Positions 23,701 through 33,820 of a stretch of DNA of 64,000 nt are shown in pieces (position 1 is the stretch's first letter; each line of letters starts with the position of its first letter). The DNA comes from Anagrus nilaparvatae (taxonomy: Eukaryota > Arthropoda > Insecta > Hymenoptera > Mymaridae). The stretch lies in NCBI GenBank assembly GCA_022575985.1, contig JAKSXM010000036.1, positions 806,001 to 870,000 of the forward strand, written 5' to 3'. A model generated the notes under the pieces. That model searched no databases. It had not been told where the DNA came from and saw only the letters and a list, made by a program, of their open reading frames with translations. A program made the translations under genes and the position numbers.

Positions 23701-25431
23701 TTTCAAATACCCCATCCAATGAACATGTTCCATGTTAAAATTATTGCTAGAAATTTTAAAAACCTCAGAAAATAAAAGAAAAATATTGTTAACTGTTTTA
23801 CCCCATGGGGGGGGGGTACATTATGGGGGCGTGGGGGATGTACTATAATAATCAACTGTTTTTATTAGCTAAATAACATTATAAAGAAAGTTCAAAAATT
23901 CATTTAAAACATACCCCACTTTGGGGGTTAATATCGCATCCCCGAGGTACGTGAAAACGAAATTCAGATTCGGAAAGAGCAGTCCTAAATACCTACTAGG
24001 TACCATTTTTGGCCCAAAATTTCAATTTTTTCATATAAAAATATGCGAGTGTCCAGGAATTGCCGGTTGGGCGTTAATGGGTTAAATGAGAATATACTGA
24101 GAAATATTAATTTTCTAACTATATATTTTTATTAGAAATTTTTTACTTAAAAATTATTTTTAACTTAGACTTGTAATATATTTTTTATTAATATGTATTT
24201 TTAATTATTAAAATTATTAAAATTAAAAAATATAATAATGACTCCTGTGTACATAAATGTTATTTTTATTCATTCCAAAATTATTGACCAACTAGTGTAA
24301 AAAAATTGAATATTTTTGACCAATTCATGAAATGGTCAAAATTTTGACCAATTCATGAATTGGGCAAGGGGCTTGACCATTTCATGAATTGGTCAAAAAG
24401 TTGACCATTTCATGAATTGGTCAATTACACGGATGGGGTGTAACATATATAAAGACAAAGCAGGATATAACGAAATGAACAGCAAAGTTTGGGATATTCG
24501 ATAAGGATAACAAAATATTGAAAGTCTGTAATAGTTTTCTATACATATATAGGGTTATTTCTAGAGCATTTATAGTAACCCTTATAAAAAGAAACTTATG
24601 GGCCAGTAAATAGATACGTTATATATATAAACAGAAAAACTAAAAGTCTATCTACAAGTGGCTCTTTAATTTTTGACCCTATCTGTCTGTACTAAATAGC
24701 TATATATAGTTAATCGAATCATATCTTTTTATATTATATACGCACCAGCCGCTCTATATATAACCAATAATTTGGTCATTCATGTGAAAAACCACGTTAT
24801 TATTATATTATCATATTTATTTTATGTTTTTATTTGTAATTTCATGGATTTTAACTATATTATAGTCAAAAATTAATCGTTTTTTGAAATTTATAATTTT
24901 ATAATATTTGCAATAATTTGTATTACAAGAATTTAACGTATAATGTACGTGTTAATTAAACGATACGAGAAATATTTTAATTTTTAATTGACTGTAATTG
25001 TAAATAAAATTTTAAATTTATCTAGTACATCGATTATTAAAATTTAATCTACAGAGTATAAATTTACCTGAATTTATTTGCATTTTAAATGCTGATTTAT
25101 AATTTATGCACTATTGAAAGACAATAATATGCTTTCTAATATTAATAAATTTTACCCTTATTACTGTCAATAATTATAAATAAAAATTTTTTAATTCAGG
25201 GAGAAAAATAGTTCATTTAGATAGATAACGTTACTGAATTTATGAAATTATGAACGTGAAAATTAGCTCGCGGGTTTCATCATTGCAAAATAAAGAGGAG
25301 TAAAATATTTTAGTAATATTAGATGTTAATTGACTCAATTTGTGATGCTTTAGATTTTACAGATGTATTTGCTCTTGATTATTTTATAATTTATATCTAA
25401 ATCATTACCAAAAATTAATATACTTGGATCA

Positions 25432-25740
25432 ATGAATTTTGGATATTTTTTTGGCAATACCATAAATCATATATCTTCTGGTCATAATTAGCATAAAACT
25501 TATCCAAATTCCATTTCTCAGCATCATTAGACTTTCTTTTTTTGCAAAGATTAATATAAATAGTAACCTGGTGGTGCAAAGTCAGGACTATAAGGTTGAT
25601 GTACCATTACTTTCCAAATAAGCTAATATTTTTTGCGAGTAGCTAAAGATTTCTTTGGTTTGGTGGTGTCATAGTGAAAATTTACATCTTTACTGTTGAA
25701 GAATTCCGGCTTTTTTTCTCTAACCACTGCAATAGACTTC
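25432..25740 (-). pseudogene. mariner transposase C-terminal relic
   Basis: A minus-strand conceptual translation, with stops and frame changes, gives VREKKPEFFNSKDVNFHYDT then TKPKKSLATRKK. It continues VMVHQPYSPDFAPPGYYLY and SLQKKK. This is the well-known mariner arrangement around the second and third catalytic Asp (HxDNARPH-like and YSPDLAPSDYHLF-like blocks). Only the last third of the transposase is present and it is inactive. It lies just downstream, in minus-strand sense, of the Helitron relic. Confidence 0.8.
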
Positions 25741-26029
25741 GCAAATGGTAGACTTCGTAGATTTTATAAAGACCTCGTAGACTTCAAAATTCATAGTTTT
25801 GTTATTATCTTATACAAAATTTTGGTTCTTTGGGATAAGCTGAAAAAATGCCACACTCTTCTAATCATACCGTAATGATAGAAAAATCCTCTTTTGGTGA
25901 ATATCAACTTTCTTAACAGTTGTGTCGGTTTATTATGTTTGTACCATTCTTTTTCCCATTCACCTTTTTTACACTCCATATTAAAATTAATATATGCTTT
26001 TAGGTAGCTGCTATATAATACATAAATTA

Positions 26030-27066
26030 ACTGATTTTTTGGTAATAATGTCAAAATTATGTGCCTTGGTAAAAATTTGTAATTTGTCTTGGTAAAAATA
26101 TGCCTACATTTTCAATGAATGGTCCAGTGATTTATTAATTGTTACAGCACAACCTAAAAGGGAACTGTCTTCGCTTCATAGCTTCATTGGAAAAGGTATT
26201 TCTTCCACGTCTAATCTAAGATCAATTTGAGGCAGTAATACAGTTTTATCTGTATAATTTTCTGTCATTATTTCTGTTTGAATAACGCATTGTTTCAATT
26301 GTTTCAGCTTCAATCTTGTCTGGTTGTATAAGTTCTCTTTAATGTTTGAGTATCTTAGTAAAGTGGCGATAGCTCTTGTTTTTAATTATATTTTATAAGG
26401 AGAAATACCGTTGGGTAACACACTGTTGAGGAATTCCGTGGGTAGAATTATTTTCATTTTTTTCATTATGAGCACTGTCAACACTGCTGTATTCAACAAA
26501 ATTACCTCTCATTCAAGAAATAATTTCATTATTTCAATCGATAACACCACGGTTTGTTAGTGCTAATATTACTTTACGTATTAAAGATTCATCCTCTGGA
26601 TTAATATCTTCCCCAAATATGTCTGTAATAATATTGGGTGATGAGATTAATTCTTTTGGTATTTCTACTACTTGATTGTCACGTTCAAATATAGTTGAAT
26701 ATTTTCCTTCGCCAACATCGAGTAACCAATTTTTAAAGCTCTCGTTATTATTTTCAGCCCCAATATTTTTATTCAATTTAAAATGTTTAAAAAATATACC
26801 TACACTTTCAAATGAGTCGCCCCGTAATTTACTAATAATTAGAGCGCAAATCAATTTTATAGAGAACTGCCTTCACTTCATTGGAAAAGGTATTTCTTCT
26901 ACATCTGGACTAAGATCAATCTAAGGCAGTAACACAGTTTTATCTGCATAATATCCTGTTATTATTTCTGCTTAAATAACGTCTTGTTTCATTTGTTTTA
27001 GCTTTAACCTTATCCCGTTACATAATTCCTCTTTAATGTTTAGGTTGCTTAGTAAAATGGCCTGGC
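26030..27066 (-). pseudogene. Helitron helicase (PIF1-like) relic with duplicated C-terminal part
   Basis: The minus-strand conceptual translation shows PIF1-family helicase blocks as found in Helitron RepHel proteins. First comes NLNIKEELCNGIRLKLKQ, then IDLSPDVEEIPFPMK and RQFSIKLICALIISK (about 27060-26770). Next come NNESFKNWLLDVGEGK, VEIPKELISSPNIITDIFG and VILALTNRGVID (26750-26530), then YSSVDSAHNEKN. A second copy of the LYNQTRLKLKQ…IDLRLDVEEIPFPMK…CAVTINKS end follows (about 26400-26110). Normal order has the WLLDVGEG block before the C-terminal block, so the first C-terminal block is a duplicate or belongs to a neighbouring copy. Stops and frameshifts show it is dead. One uninterrupted stretch of 106 codons remains at 26534-26854. 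Confidence 0.85.
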
Positions 27067-28189
27067 ACGTGCAAGACAAAGTGTTTTATTTTTAAATTTT
27101 AATTTCTCCTTATAGAGGAGCTGAATTACTACATTTTCTTTTAGTATATCCTGCATTTAACGATTGGTATAACTTTCTTGTCAAATTTCTTATTTAGCTG
27201 AATAAGCAAATAACAATTTAAGTCCTATAGCGCTGAAACTTGCTTCTGCAGTCATTTGATTTTCACTGTTTTTCATCTCCTTTAGTATATTTCAGTAACT
27301 TTTACCCTTTGAAGGTATTTTAAGAACAGCTGAGAGTCTAACTTTTTGTTTTTGCAGTTCGACTACTAAAATTAAAGCAGGTGCCTATTTTGTTATTCAT
27401 TTTTGGTTACAAGAGTCAAAATAGACCCAGAATAGTATTAAAAAATAAATCTTTGAAGAATCACAAAATTTTTGATAAGAATCAACCATCAAAAAATAAA
27501 CCAATTAATTTTTAGCCATTTATATATTAACCCAATTTAATCTCGTTCTCTCTCCAGCCATCTAACTTAAAAAAATTTATTATTCCATTCAATACCCTTT
27601 TTTTCCTTTTTTATTTTATTTTTAGTCAGAAAATAATTATTGACAACTCAATACCCAAATCTGACAAATAAAATACAAGAATTTAACTTGTTTAATTAAA
27701 TAATACAAATATTGGTATTTACAGAAATCAATCAATCCGAAAGTTTTCTTTCAAAAAATATTAATTGAGAATTTATTTACCTACATATGTAAAATCTAAA
27801 AAAATAAAAGAAAACGTATTCTATCTAAATGAATTTTCGTATCAGCAAAACGACACTCGCTCTCTTAATAAAAAAACGTAAATAAAACAGTACTCAATCT
27901 AAATATTAAATAAAATTAAAAATAAAAAAATTTCTTTTTCTTTTCTAAAAATGAGTACACTATTAAAAATAAAAGCATACGGAAATACACACCCTACATA
28001 TTCCGATAAAAAAAAGTCCCTATACATTTTTTTATATATGAAGAAAACGAAAAAAAAAAAAGTGTCTGACTGTATAATAGAAGAGGGTTATAGCGTATTT
28101 TTGTTGGTTTAGTTTCCTTCTTTTTTATAATATGCTATTCGCATAAAGACATAAAAAGCCCAGAGAAATAATTGACTTTGGAACATGTA

Positions 28190-28380
28190 TATATGTTATG
28201 ACCATAGGAGGGCTTTTAGTGCCATTCGTCTCACCATGGGCGCCATACATCAACTTTTAACAATATTATACAACATTTTGAACCACAAAATGAATAGTCG
28301 TATTCCAAGTGAGTTAAGTTGCTATACCCTTGGACGTGAGCCGCACCCTTACATCTCAGCATGTCGTGCGACCACAAAAA
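28190..28380. promoter_or_regulatory. Less AT-rich island in intron 3, candidate cis-regulatory or conserved element
   Basis: About 190 bp (from accataggagggcttttag to catgtcgtgcgaccacaaa) clearly less AT-rich than its surroundings, with no inverted ends or transposon words. An 82-codon plus-strand open frame spans it, but the protein resembles nothing I know. Iroquois introns are known to carry enhancers; assigning that role here is inference only. Confidence 0.3.
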
Positions 28381-28902
28381 TTCTTTATATTCTATTTATA
28401 TACATTAATATCTTTGAATATTGTGGTTTATAATAATATAATTATTTAGAGGGTACTTTTAGATTTTTTTTTTCAAGGAGGAAAATTACAACTACTTATA
28501 TTTTTTTTAAAGTACTATTAATCTTAAAATAAAATCAATTAAAAAGGAGTGTTAAGTTTAACTAATTAACCTTTTTTTAATAAATTTAATTAATTGGAAT
28601 CTATAAAAAACTAATACAATTACTATTTAATAGTTTTTGCTTTTGATTATTATTATTATTATCATTGAAATATACTCGATAAAATATAAATGAAAGGGAG
28701 TCATTTAGATTGATATTGACAGATAAATTAGCAATGTATAAGTTTTACTTTATTATGTACATATATAGTATGGGATTCAAGGCAAAACCCTCGGATTTTA
28801 TATAACTATTGATTTGTACACTTTTTTTTAGATGAATATGTTCATTTGGGTGTCTAGTTTATTCGAAAAAAAATCCAGAACTTACTCGGTAAAAATATTC
28901 TA

Positions 28903-28914
28903 CCCCCCCCCCCT
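28903..28914 (+). repeat. Poly-C tract
   Basis: A run of about ten or more C in strongly AT-rich surroundings, followed by tgcctcc. It is similar to the C tracts at 23612-23700. Confidence 0.8.
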
Positions 28915-29593
28915 GCCTCCTATAATGGGGCAATAAAGTATTTTAAAAAAACAATGGATCATGTTTATGATCCGTTTTCAAGAAAAAAACTTCCTTACAA
29001 CTTTTTTGGAAAGTGATTTCCCTAGGAGCAAAAATCCAAATAGGGAATATTTAATTTTATATTTTTTTACGATTCCAGAAATTTTGTACTTTTTGGTTTA
29101 TAGTACAATAAATTTTCAAAAACATGCTATTTTCAAAAAAAATTCAAATAAATTTTCAGTGTTTGGAAAATTATCGGAAAAATGTAGTGCTTGCAGAAAA
29201 TATCTAAATAACAACCTTTGGTAAGGCAATTTTCCTAATACCTCCCATCTTTTTTTTTCTCCACGATACTTTCAGAACGAGATTTGACCATTTAAAGCAT
29301 TTTCAACTCTGCGAGTTTTCCCATTTAATTTAAAATTTCACTATTTTCTTTGCACAAAAAATAAAAGTTTTAATAATTAATGTATTCTCATTTAAAATCT
29401 CTTCAAAATGCTTTTTTTTTTCATTTTCATATCTTTCTTCAAAAAAAAGTTATTTAAGAAAACAGCAGACAAACATTTTTACCTTATCATCGTACGTCAT
29501 CTATCTTGGCAACATAGGTGAATTACTCCTATTGTTTTCCAAAAAATTAGTGAAACTAATTTTTTTTCAATCAATATTTTACCGTTATGTGTT

Positions 29594-30175
29594 TGCCCTT
29601 TAATGTTTGCCCTTTAAGACTGCCCTTTAAACGTATGTTATTAGGAACATATTAATCAAAAAAAATTTCTTATTAAAATTCTTATTGCGTATCCTGAAAA
29701 ACCTGAAAATTTTCAATTTCAATTAAATACAACGAAATTAACATGCTTGCCCTTTAACGTAAGTTTTTATGAAGATATTACTCAAAAAGATAATACTTAT
29801 AAAATTACTTAATCCTTATCCTGAAAAACCTAAAAATTTTCCATTTTAATTAAATATAACGTAATTAACATGCTAGCCCTTTAAAGCTGCCCTTTAAGCG
29901 CATTTCTTTAGGAACATATTAACCAAAAACATAATACTTATTAAAATTCTTATTGCGTATTCTGAAAAACCTGAAAATTTTCGATTTTAATTAAATACAA
30001 CGAAATTTACATGCTTGCCCTTTAGGGCTGCCCTTTAAGCGAGGAACATATTAATCAAAAAAAAATTTCTTATTAAAATTCTTCTTGCGTATCCTGAAAA
30101 ACCTGAAAATTTTCAATTTTAATTAAATACAACCTAATTAACATGCTTGCCCTTTAGGGTTGCCCTTTAATCCCA
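29594..30175. repeat. Tandem array of about 130-bp units (4-5 copies)
   Basis: The words tgccctttaa, aggaacatattaatcaaaaa, gcgtatcctgaaaaacctga and aattaacatgcttgcccttt recur at intervals of about 125-140 bp (the cctgaaaaacct core near 29690, 29820, 29958 and 30090). Copies are 80-95% alike by eye. No coding frame is maintained. It looks like a small satellite block within intron 3. Confidence 0.85.
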
Positions 30176-31124
30176 TGTAAATATAAGCCGATGTATTAAA
30201 AACATAATTATTAATAAATTCTGCACCTGCGCCTCTGAAACACCACAGAATTTCATTTTTCATTGAATATTATAAAAATTACATTTTTTTTCTTACAGAA
30301 CTGCCCTTTTTTACCCTTATTTATGGGTTGTTTTTGTATTTTAATAGTTACAAAGTAAGTTTTTTAGGTTAATTTAATATCAGTACCCTCAGTCATTAAT
30401 TTATATTGCTTTTTTAGTTGATTTTAATAATTTAATTTATTGTTACCGATTTTTGACCCTTTTTTACCCTTTGAGGGTTGAATTTAAAAGACCAAGCACT
30501 AGCATTTTTTTTGTTTGAACTAGACACCCATATGATAAATTTCCGCTTTTAAAAATGAAAATCGATCCGGTTAAACGCGATCCAGAGGTATTGGAAAAAT
30601 TTGGTTTCAGATGCCACACTAGTATAAAAGGAGAGAGAAAGAAAATTTTTTTATTATCATTATTATTATTTTATTTATTTTTATTCGTCTATTCAACTGT
30701 CGATTATGTACATATCAGTTTTTTTTTTTTTATTTTTGATTTGCACGATTTGACGTTTTATCAAGTCTTGTGTAATTAATTAACAATTGATTTGAGATAT
30801 TTATTTTTCTTGTTTTGTTTTTTAACGATTTTTATTAGATTGATATATACAATTGGTATTGTCGTTAAAAAAGATGAAGGAATTTTTTATTTTGACCTAG
30901 GTTAGTTTTGTGACGAAAGATTTACGAAATAATCTAAGGAAATTAGAAATTTATTTTAGCATTGTATAAATAGAATTTTAAAAGTGAAAATTTTTGAAAT
31001 TAATAATTGGGCGATAATCCCTGAAAAAGAGGGTATGGGAATTACTGGCGGCAGTTCTCGTAGAAAAGATTGCAGTTATGGCAAACAGTGCAGTGGTTTC
31101 TGTCATAGGCAAGACTAGTAAAAT

Positions 31125-31564
31125 CCAGGGTGAAGAAAGGAGGTGATGTTTCTCGTATATGAATGTCATGTACAAAAGCGGTCCTTAAACGCCGTTTTTT
31201 CTAAAATTATCACTAGGCGGCGCAGTTGTTTGTTCATTATCCGTGTAGTTGGTTGCGTTAGTAGTAGTATTAAAATATGAATGTGTGTATCTTTTTATAA
31301 ATTAATTATTATTACTGTTAAAATTATTTAATTAATATTAATCATTTATCTCTGAACACAAAACTTAAATTAATTTGCCTTTAAAGTAATAATAATTAAT
31401 TTATAAACAGATACACACATTCATATTTTAATACTACTACTAACGCAACCAACTACACGGATAATGAACAAACAACTGCGCCGCCTAGTGATGATTTTAG
31501 AAAACACGGCGTTTAAGGACCGCTAAAAAAACTCAAGTTACATCACCTCCTTTCTTCACCCTGG
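31125..31564. mobile_element. Foldback element with 6-bp target duplication (440 bp)
   Basis: It starts ccagggtgaagaaaggaggt and ends acctcctttcttcaccctgg. Flanks carry taaaat on both sides (31119-31124 and 31565-31570). After a short unmatched stretch the arms continue: gcggtccttaaacgccgttt, then ggcggcgcagttgtttg and ttagtagtagtattaaaata, mirrored at 31398-31523. Arms total about 170 bp. It is non-coding and I do not recognise the superfamily. Confidence 0.82.
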
Positions 31565-33079
31565 TAAAATCAGTCAACAGCTACTACATAAGAAGGACGT
31601 GGATAACACATGCGAGATAAGTAATTAAGCGTGGTGGGTGGCGATAATTATAGATGCAAGCTTTTGAAGTTGTTGCCAGTGGTTATCATGAGTAAAATAA
31701 GCGATGAAATTTCAGTTCAGGCTATAAAGGTGACAATCATGAAAATTACTTGAGGCAGATGGATGTTAGATGAGCCAAGCTGTAGAATTGGGAAATAAGA
31801 GAAGTTTATTTTAGTTTATGATTGTTGTCGAGTTTCAAATATTTCATTTAATTTTGTTTAGGGCCCACATGTCTAAATTTTTGTAGATGACTATGGTATT
31901 TTTAATTACTTAGTATTTTTAGGAGACGGCTATTGACGTGTAGATAGTTTAGAGATGACTTGTGTTCTGAGTACACTTTTTTGCTGGCCTAAATTTAAAG
32001 ATGTAATTGTTGTGTGCGAGTTTGGAAAAATACGAAGAATGGGTTGCAGTTTTGAATCTTTACGTATGGTTTGATATTGGTGATAATTAGAAAAAAGGCG
32101 TTGTTTAATTATGTTATTGGCATGATTATGGCGAGTTTATGCAAGAAGTTTTGTAATTGTTTATTTTTAATAAATATTTATATAATTTTAAAATAATAAA
32201 AGAAGATACTATTTTGTTATGACCTAACCATTTCTAATATTTTCACTGAAAAGTAATAAATTTAAAAATGCCAATAACATATCAGAAAAATAATTGTCAC
32301 AGACTGAAATTATTCAAATTTAAAAGTTTAACGTGAGGCACAAAAATTGTAAATTAGAGATTTAATTTTTTAACTTATTGAAAGTATTGAAAGAACTGTC
32401 AATTAGGAAAAGCTGGATAAGACTGGCACAAAGGCACAGAAAATTTTAGTACGTATTTGTTTTAAAATTATTTCGTCAACGGGATCGTTTTTGAGAAAAC
32501 CATGGGAAGAATTTTTTAGTTTTTAAATTTTATCCGTTTAAAAAAACGTATGAGAAATGACTCAGTTTTTTGAAAATCTGTTACAACTTATTTCATTCGA
32601 GAAATTGTTTGAAACACAAAATAAAGGAGAAGTGTGGGTCAAATCTGCTGTTTTTTCCACTTTTGTTCTTAAAACAAATTAAGAAGCTGGAGAATCAATT
32701 GAATAAATCTTGATTTTTATAAGCCTATAATGGATAAACCAAGAAAAACTATACATTGTATTTGATAAATTTTTAGAAAAAATAATTTCTTTAGAAAAAT
32801 CTGATTAATCAATAACAACGCTAATTTTCTAAAAATTATTGTCTAGGGAACAATATTTGAACCTTAAATGAAATATTTATTTAATAAAGAATATTAAAAA
32901 TTAAGCCAAGTGTTTTAAAAGCATGAAATAAGGAATTAAATTCGTTAAAATATTTTTTTATTGTTACATCAAATTAAAATTATTACAAACAAAGAAACAA
33001 AGAAAAACCAAATTACCAAAAGCCTTAAACCAAGAAGATATTAGTAAAAAACCAAAAGTAAACACAAAAATTTACCTAC

Positions 33080-33429
33080 CTAGGTTATCATCAATCCCTC
33101 TTCTTGGATCATCAACTAACCTATCACCAGTCATATCATCTTTATCTTTGTTGTCTTCAGAATCAGATAAATTAGCATCATCGTCATCATCAGTTTTATT
33201 TTTTGGTTCCCATGTCATTTTATTTTCCTTTTTTAACCTTCTTCTAGCATTTGCAAACCAAGTCGAGACTTGTGTTAATGTCATTTTTGTTATTATAGCC
33301 AACATTATTTTTTCACCTTTTGTTGGATATGGATTTTTTTTATGCTCGTTTAACCATGCTTTTAACGTTGCTGTTGATTCTCTAGTTGCATTCTTTCTTC
33401 TTGCTGCTAAATCATAGCCAGCACCATAA
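33080..33429 (-). CDS. ara/caup: Iroquois homeobox protein, exon C (complete TALE homeodomain)
   Basis: A 350-bp exon with the diagnostic DNA-binding domain. After YGAGYDLA the homeodomain begins at about exon residue 9 ([20 protein letters not shown]). The three-residue loop extension PYP is at residues 33-35. The recognition helix is [13 protein letters not shown] at residues 57-69, with Ala at homeodomain position 50 as expected of the Iro class. The flank [19 protein letters not shown] fits araucan/caupolican; as I recall it, mirror has [18 protein letters not shown]. After KMTWEPKNK comes an acidic tail with five Asp in a row, [11 protein letters not shown] and a DDPRR motif. The acceptor is tttag (33432-33430) and the donor is GTAGGT (33079-33074). 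This donor leaves one G that makes a Glu codon with exon D (NL|E|PMRHVK); the neighbouring GTAAAT site would break phase. Confidence 0.98.
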
Positions 33430-33699
33430 CTAAAACCAAAAATTAAACATCAATAAATAACAATAGAAACTTTCTATTTCATTAAATTTAACAACAACAA
33501 CAACATGTGTATTTATTAGACCCTTAAAAAAACTTTATTCAAACAAATAAACTAGTGAAAGTTAAAATTTTTCTCTTTTCCTAATATACATAAATATATA
33601 TTTTCATAAAGGGGTTCCCTGTTAAAAAAAAGTATACATTTTTATTCTCATATTTCCCTCTCTATATTTTTTACCACATCATACACTACATATCAGTAT

Positions 33700-33820
33700 C
33701 ACGATTCCATCAAGTTCTTGTATGCATTCACTTAGCGTAATGGCGATTCGATCGATCCTCCCCCTTCTCTCCTCCCTCCCCCTACCTCTTTACCCTTAAA
33801 TCCCTCCCTCTGATCCCCAC
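33700..33820. promoter_or_regulatory. C/T-rich segment next to the homeobox exon
   Basis: A less AT-rich stretch in intron 2, about 270 bp 5' of the homeodomain exon in transcript sense, with gcgattcgatcgatcctccc and long C/T tracts (purine-rich on the transcribed sense). Function is unknown; it could be a splicing or enhancer element, or simply a low-complexity tract. Confidence 0.25.

Larger units (their letters stand above)
22278..24444. mobile_element. 2.17-kb element of nested inverted repeats
   Basis: Outer arms 22278-22449 and 24283-24444 start gttacaccccatccgtgtaa and each contain several copies of the palindrome-like word ttgaccaattcatgaattgg. A middle inverted pair (22991-23057 and 23846-23912, core tataatgttatttag) and an inner pair (catggaacatgttcatt, 23103-23119 and 23718-23734) are nested inside. 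The centre holds a 25-bp tandem array and C-rich repeats. Both outer ends are bordered by tatata. No protein is encoded; open frames here are artefacts of repeats. It is likely a non-autonomous DNA transposon that received one or more insertions. Confidence 0.8.
20940..33079 (-). other. Intron 3 of the Iroquois gene (between exons C and D)
   Basis: About 12.1 kb bounded by GTAGGT and tgcag. It is loaded with mobile-element remains, each listed separately: 21552-22076, 22278-24444, 25432-25740, 26030-27066, 29594-30175 and 31125-31564. 24450-25430 and 27070-28180 look like plain AT-rich sequence. 28190-28380 is a less AT-rich island with no repeat signature. 30180-30990 and 32160-33070 show nothing identifiable. 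Confidence 0.85.

Noticed and set aside
23510..23719. 69-codon minus-strand Gly-rich open frame
   Set aside because: It is a read-through of C-tract and 25-bp tandem repeats in the nested element.
24060..24090. piggyBac terminus (ttaacccattaacgcccaac on the minus strand)
   Set aside because: Only one such end is visible and no matching TTAA-bounded partner was found nearby.
29594..30175. CRISPR-like array
   Set aside because: Units are contiguous tandem repeats of about 130 bp without unique spacers, in a eukaryotic intron.
33148..33417. 89-codon plus-strand open frame opposite the homeodomain exon
   Set aside because: Antisense of a strongly conserved coding exon; splice phases and homology support only the minus strand.
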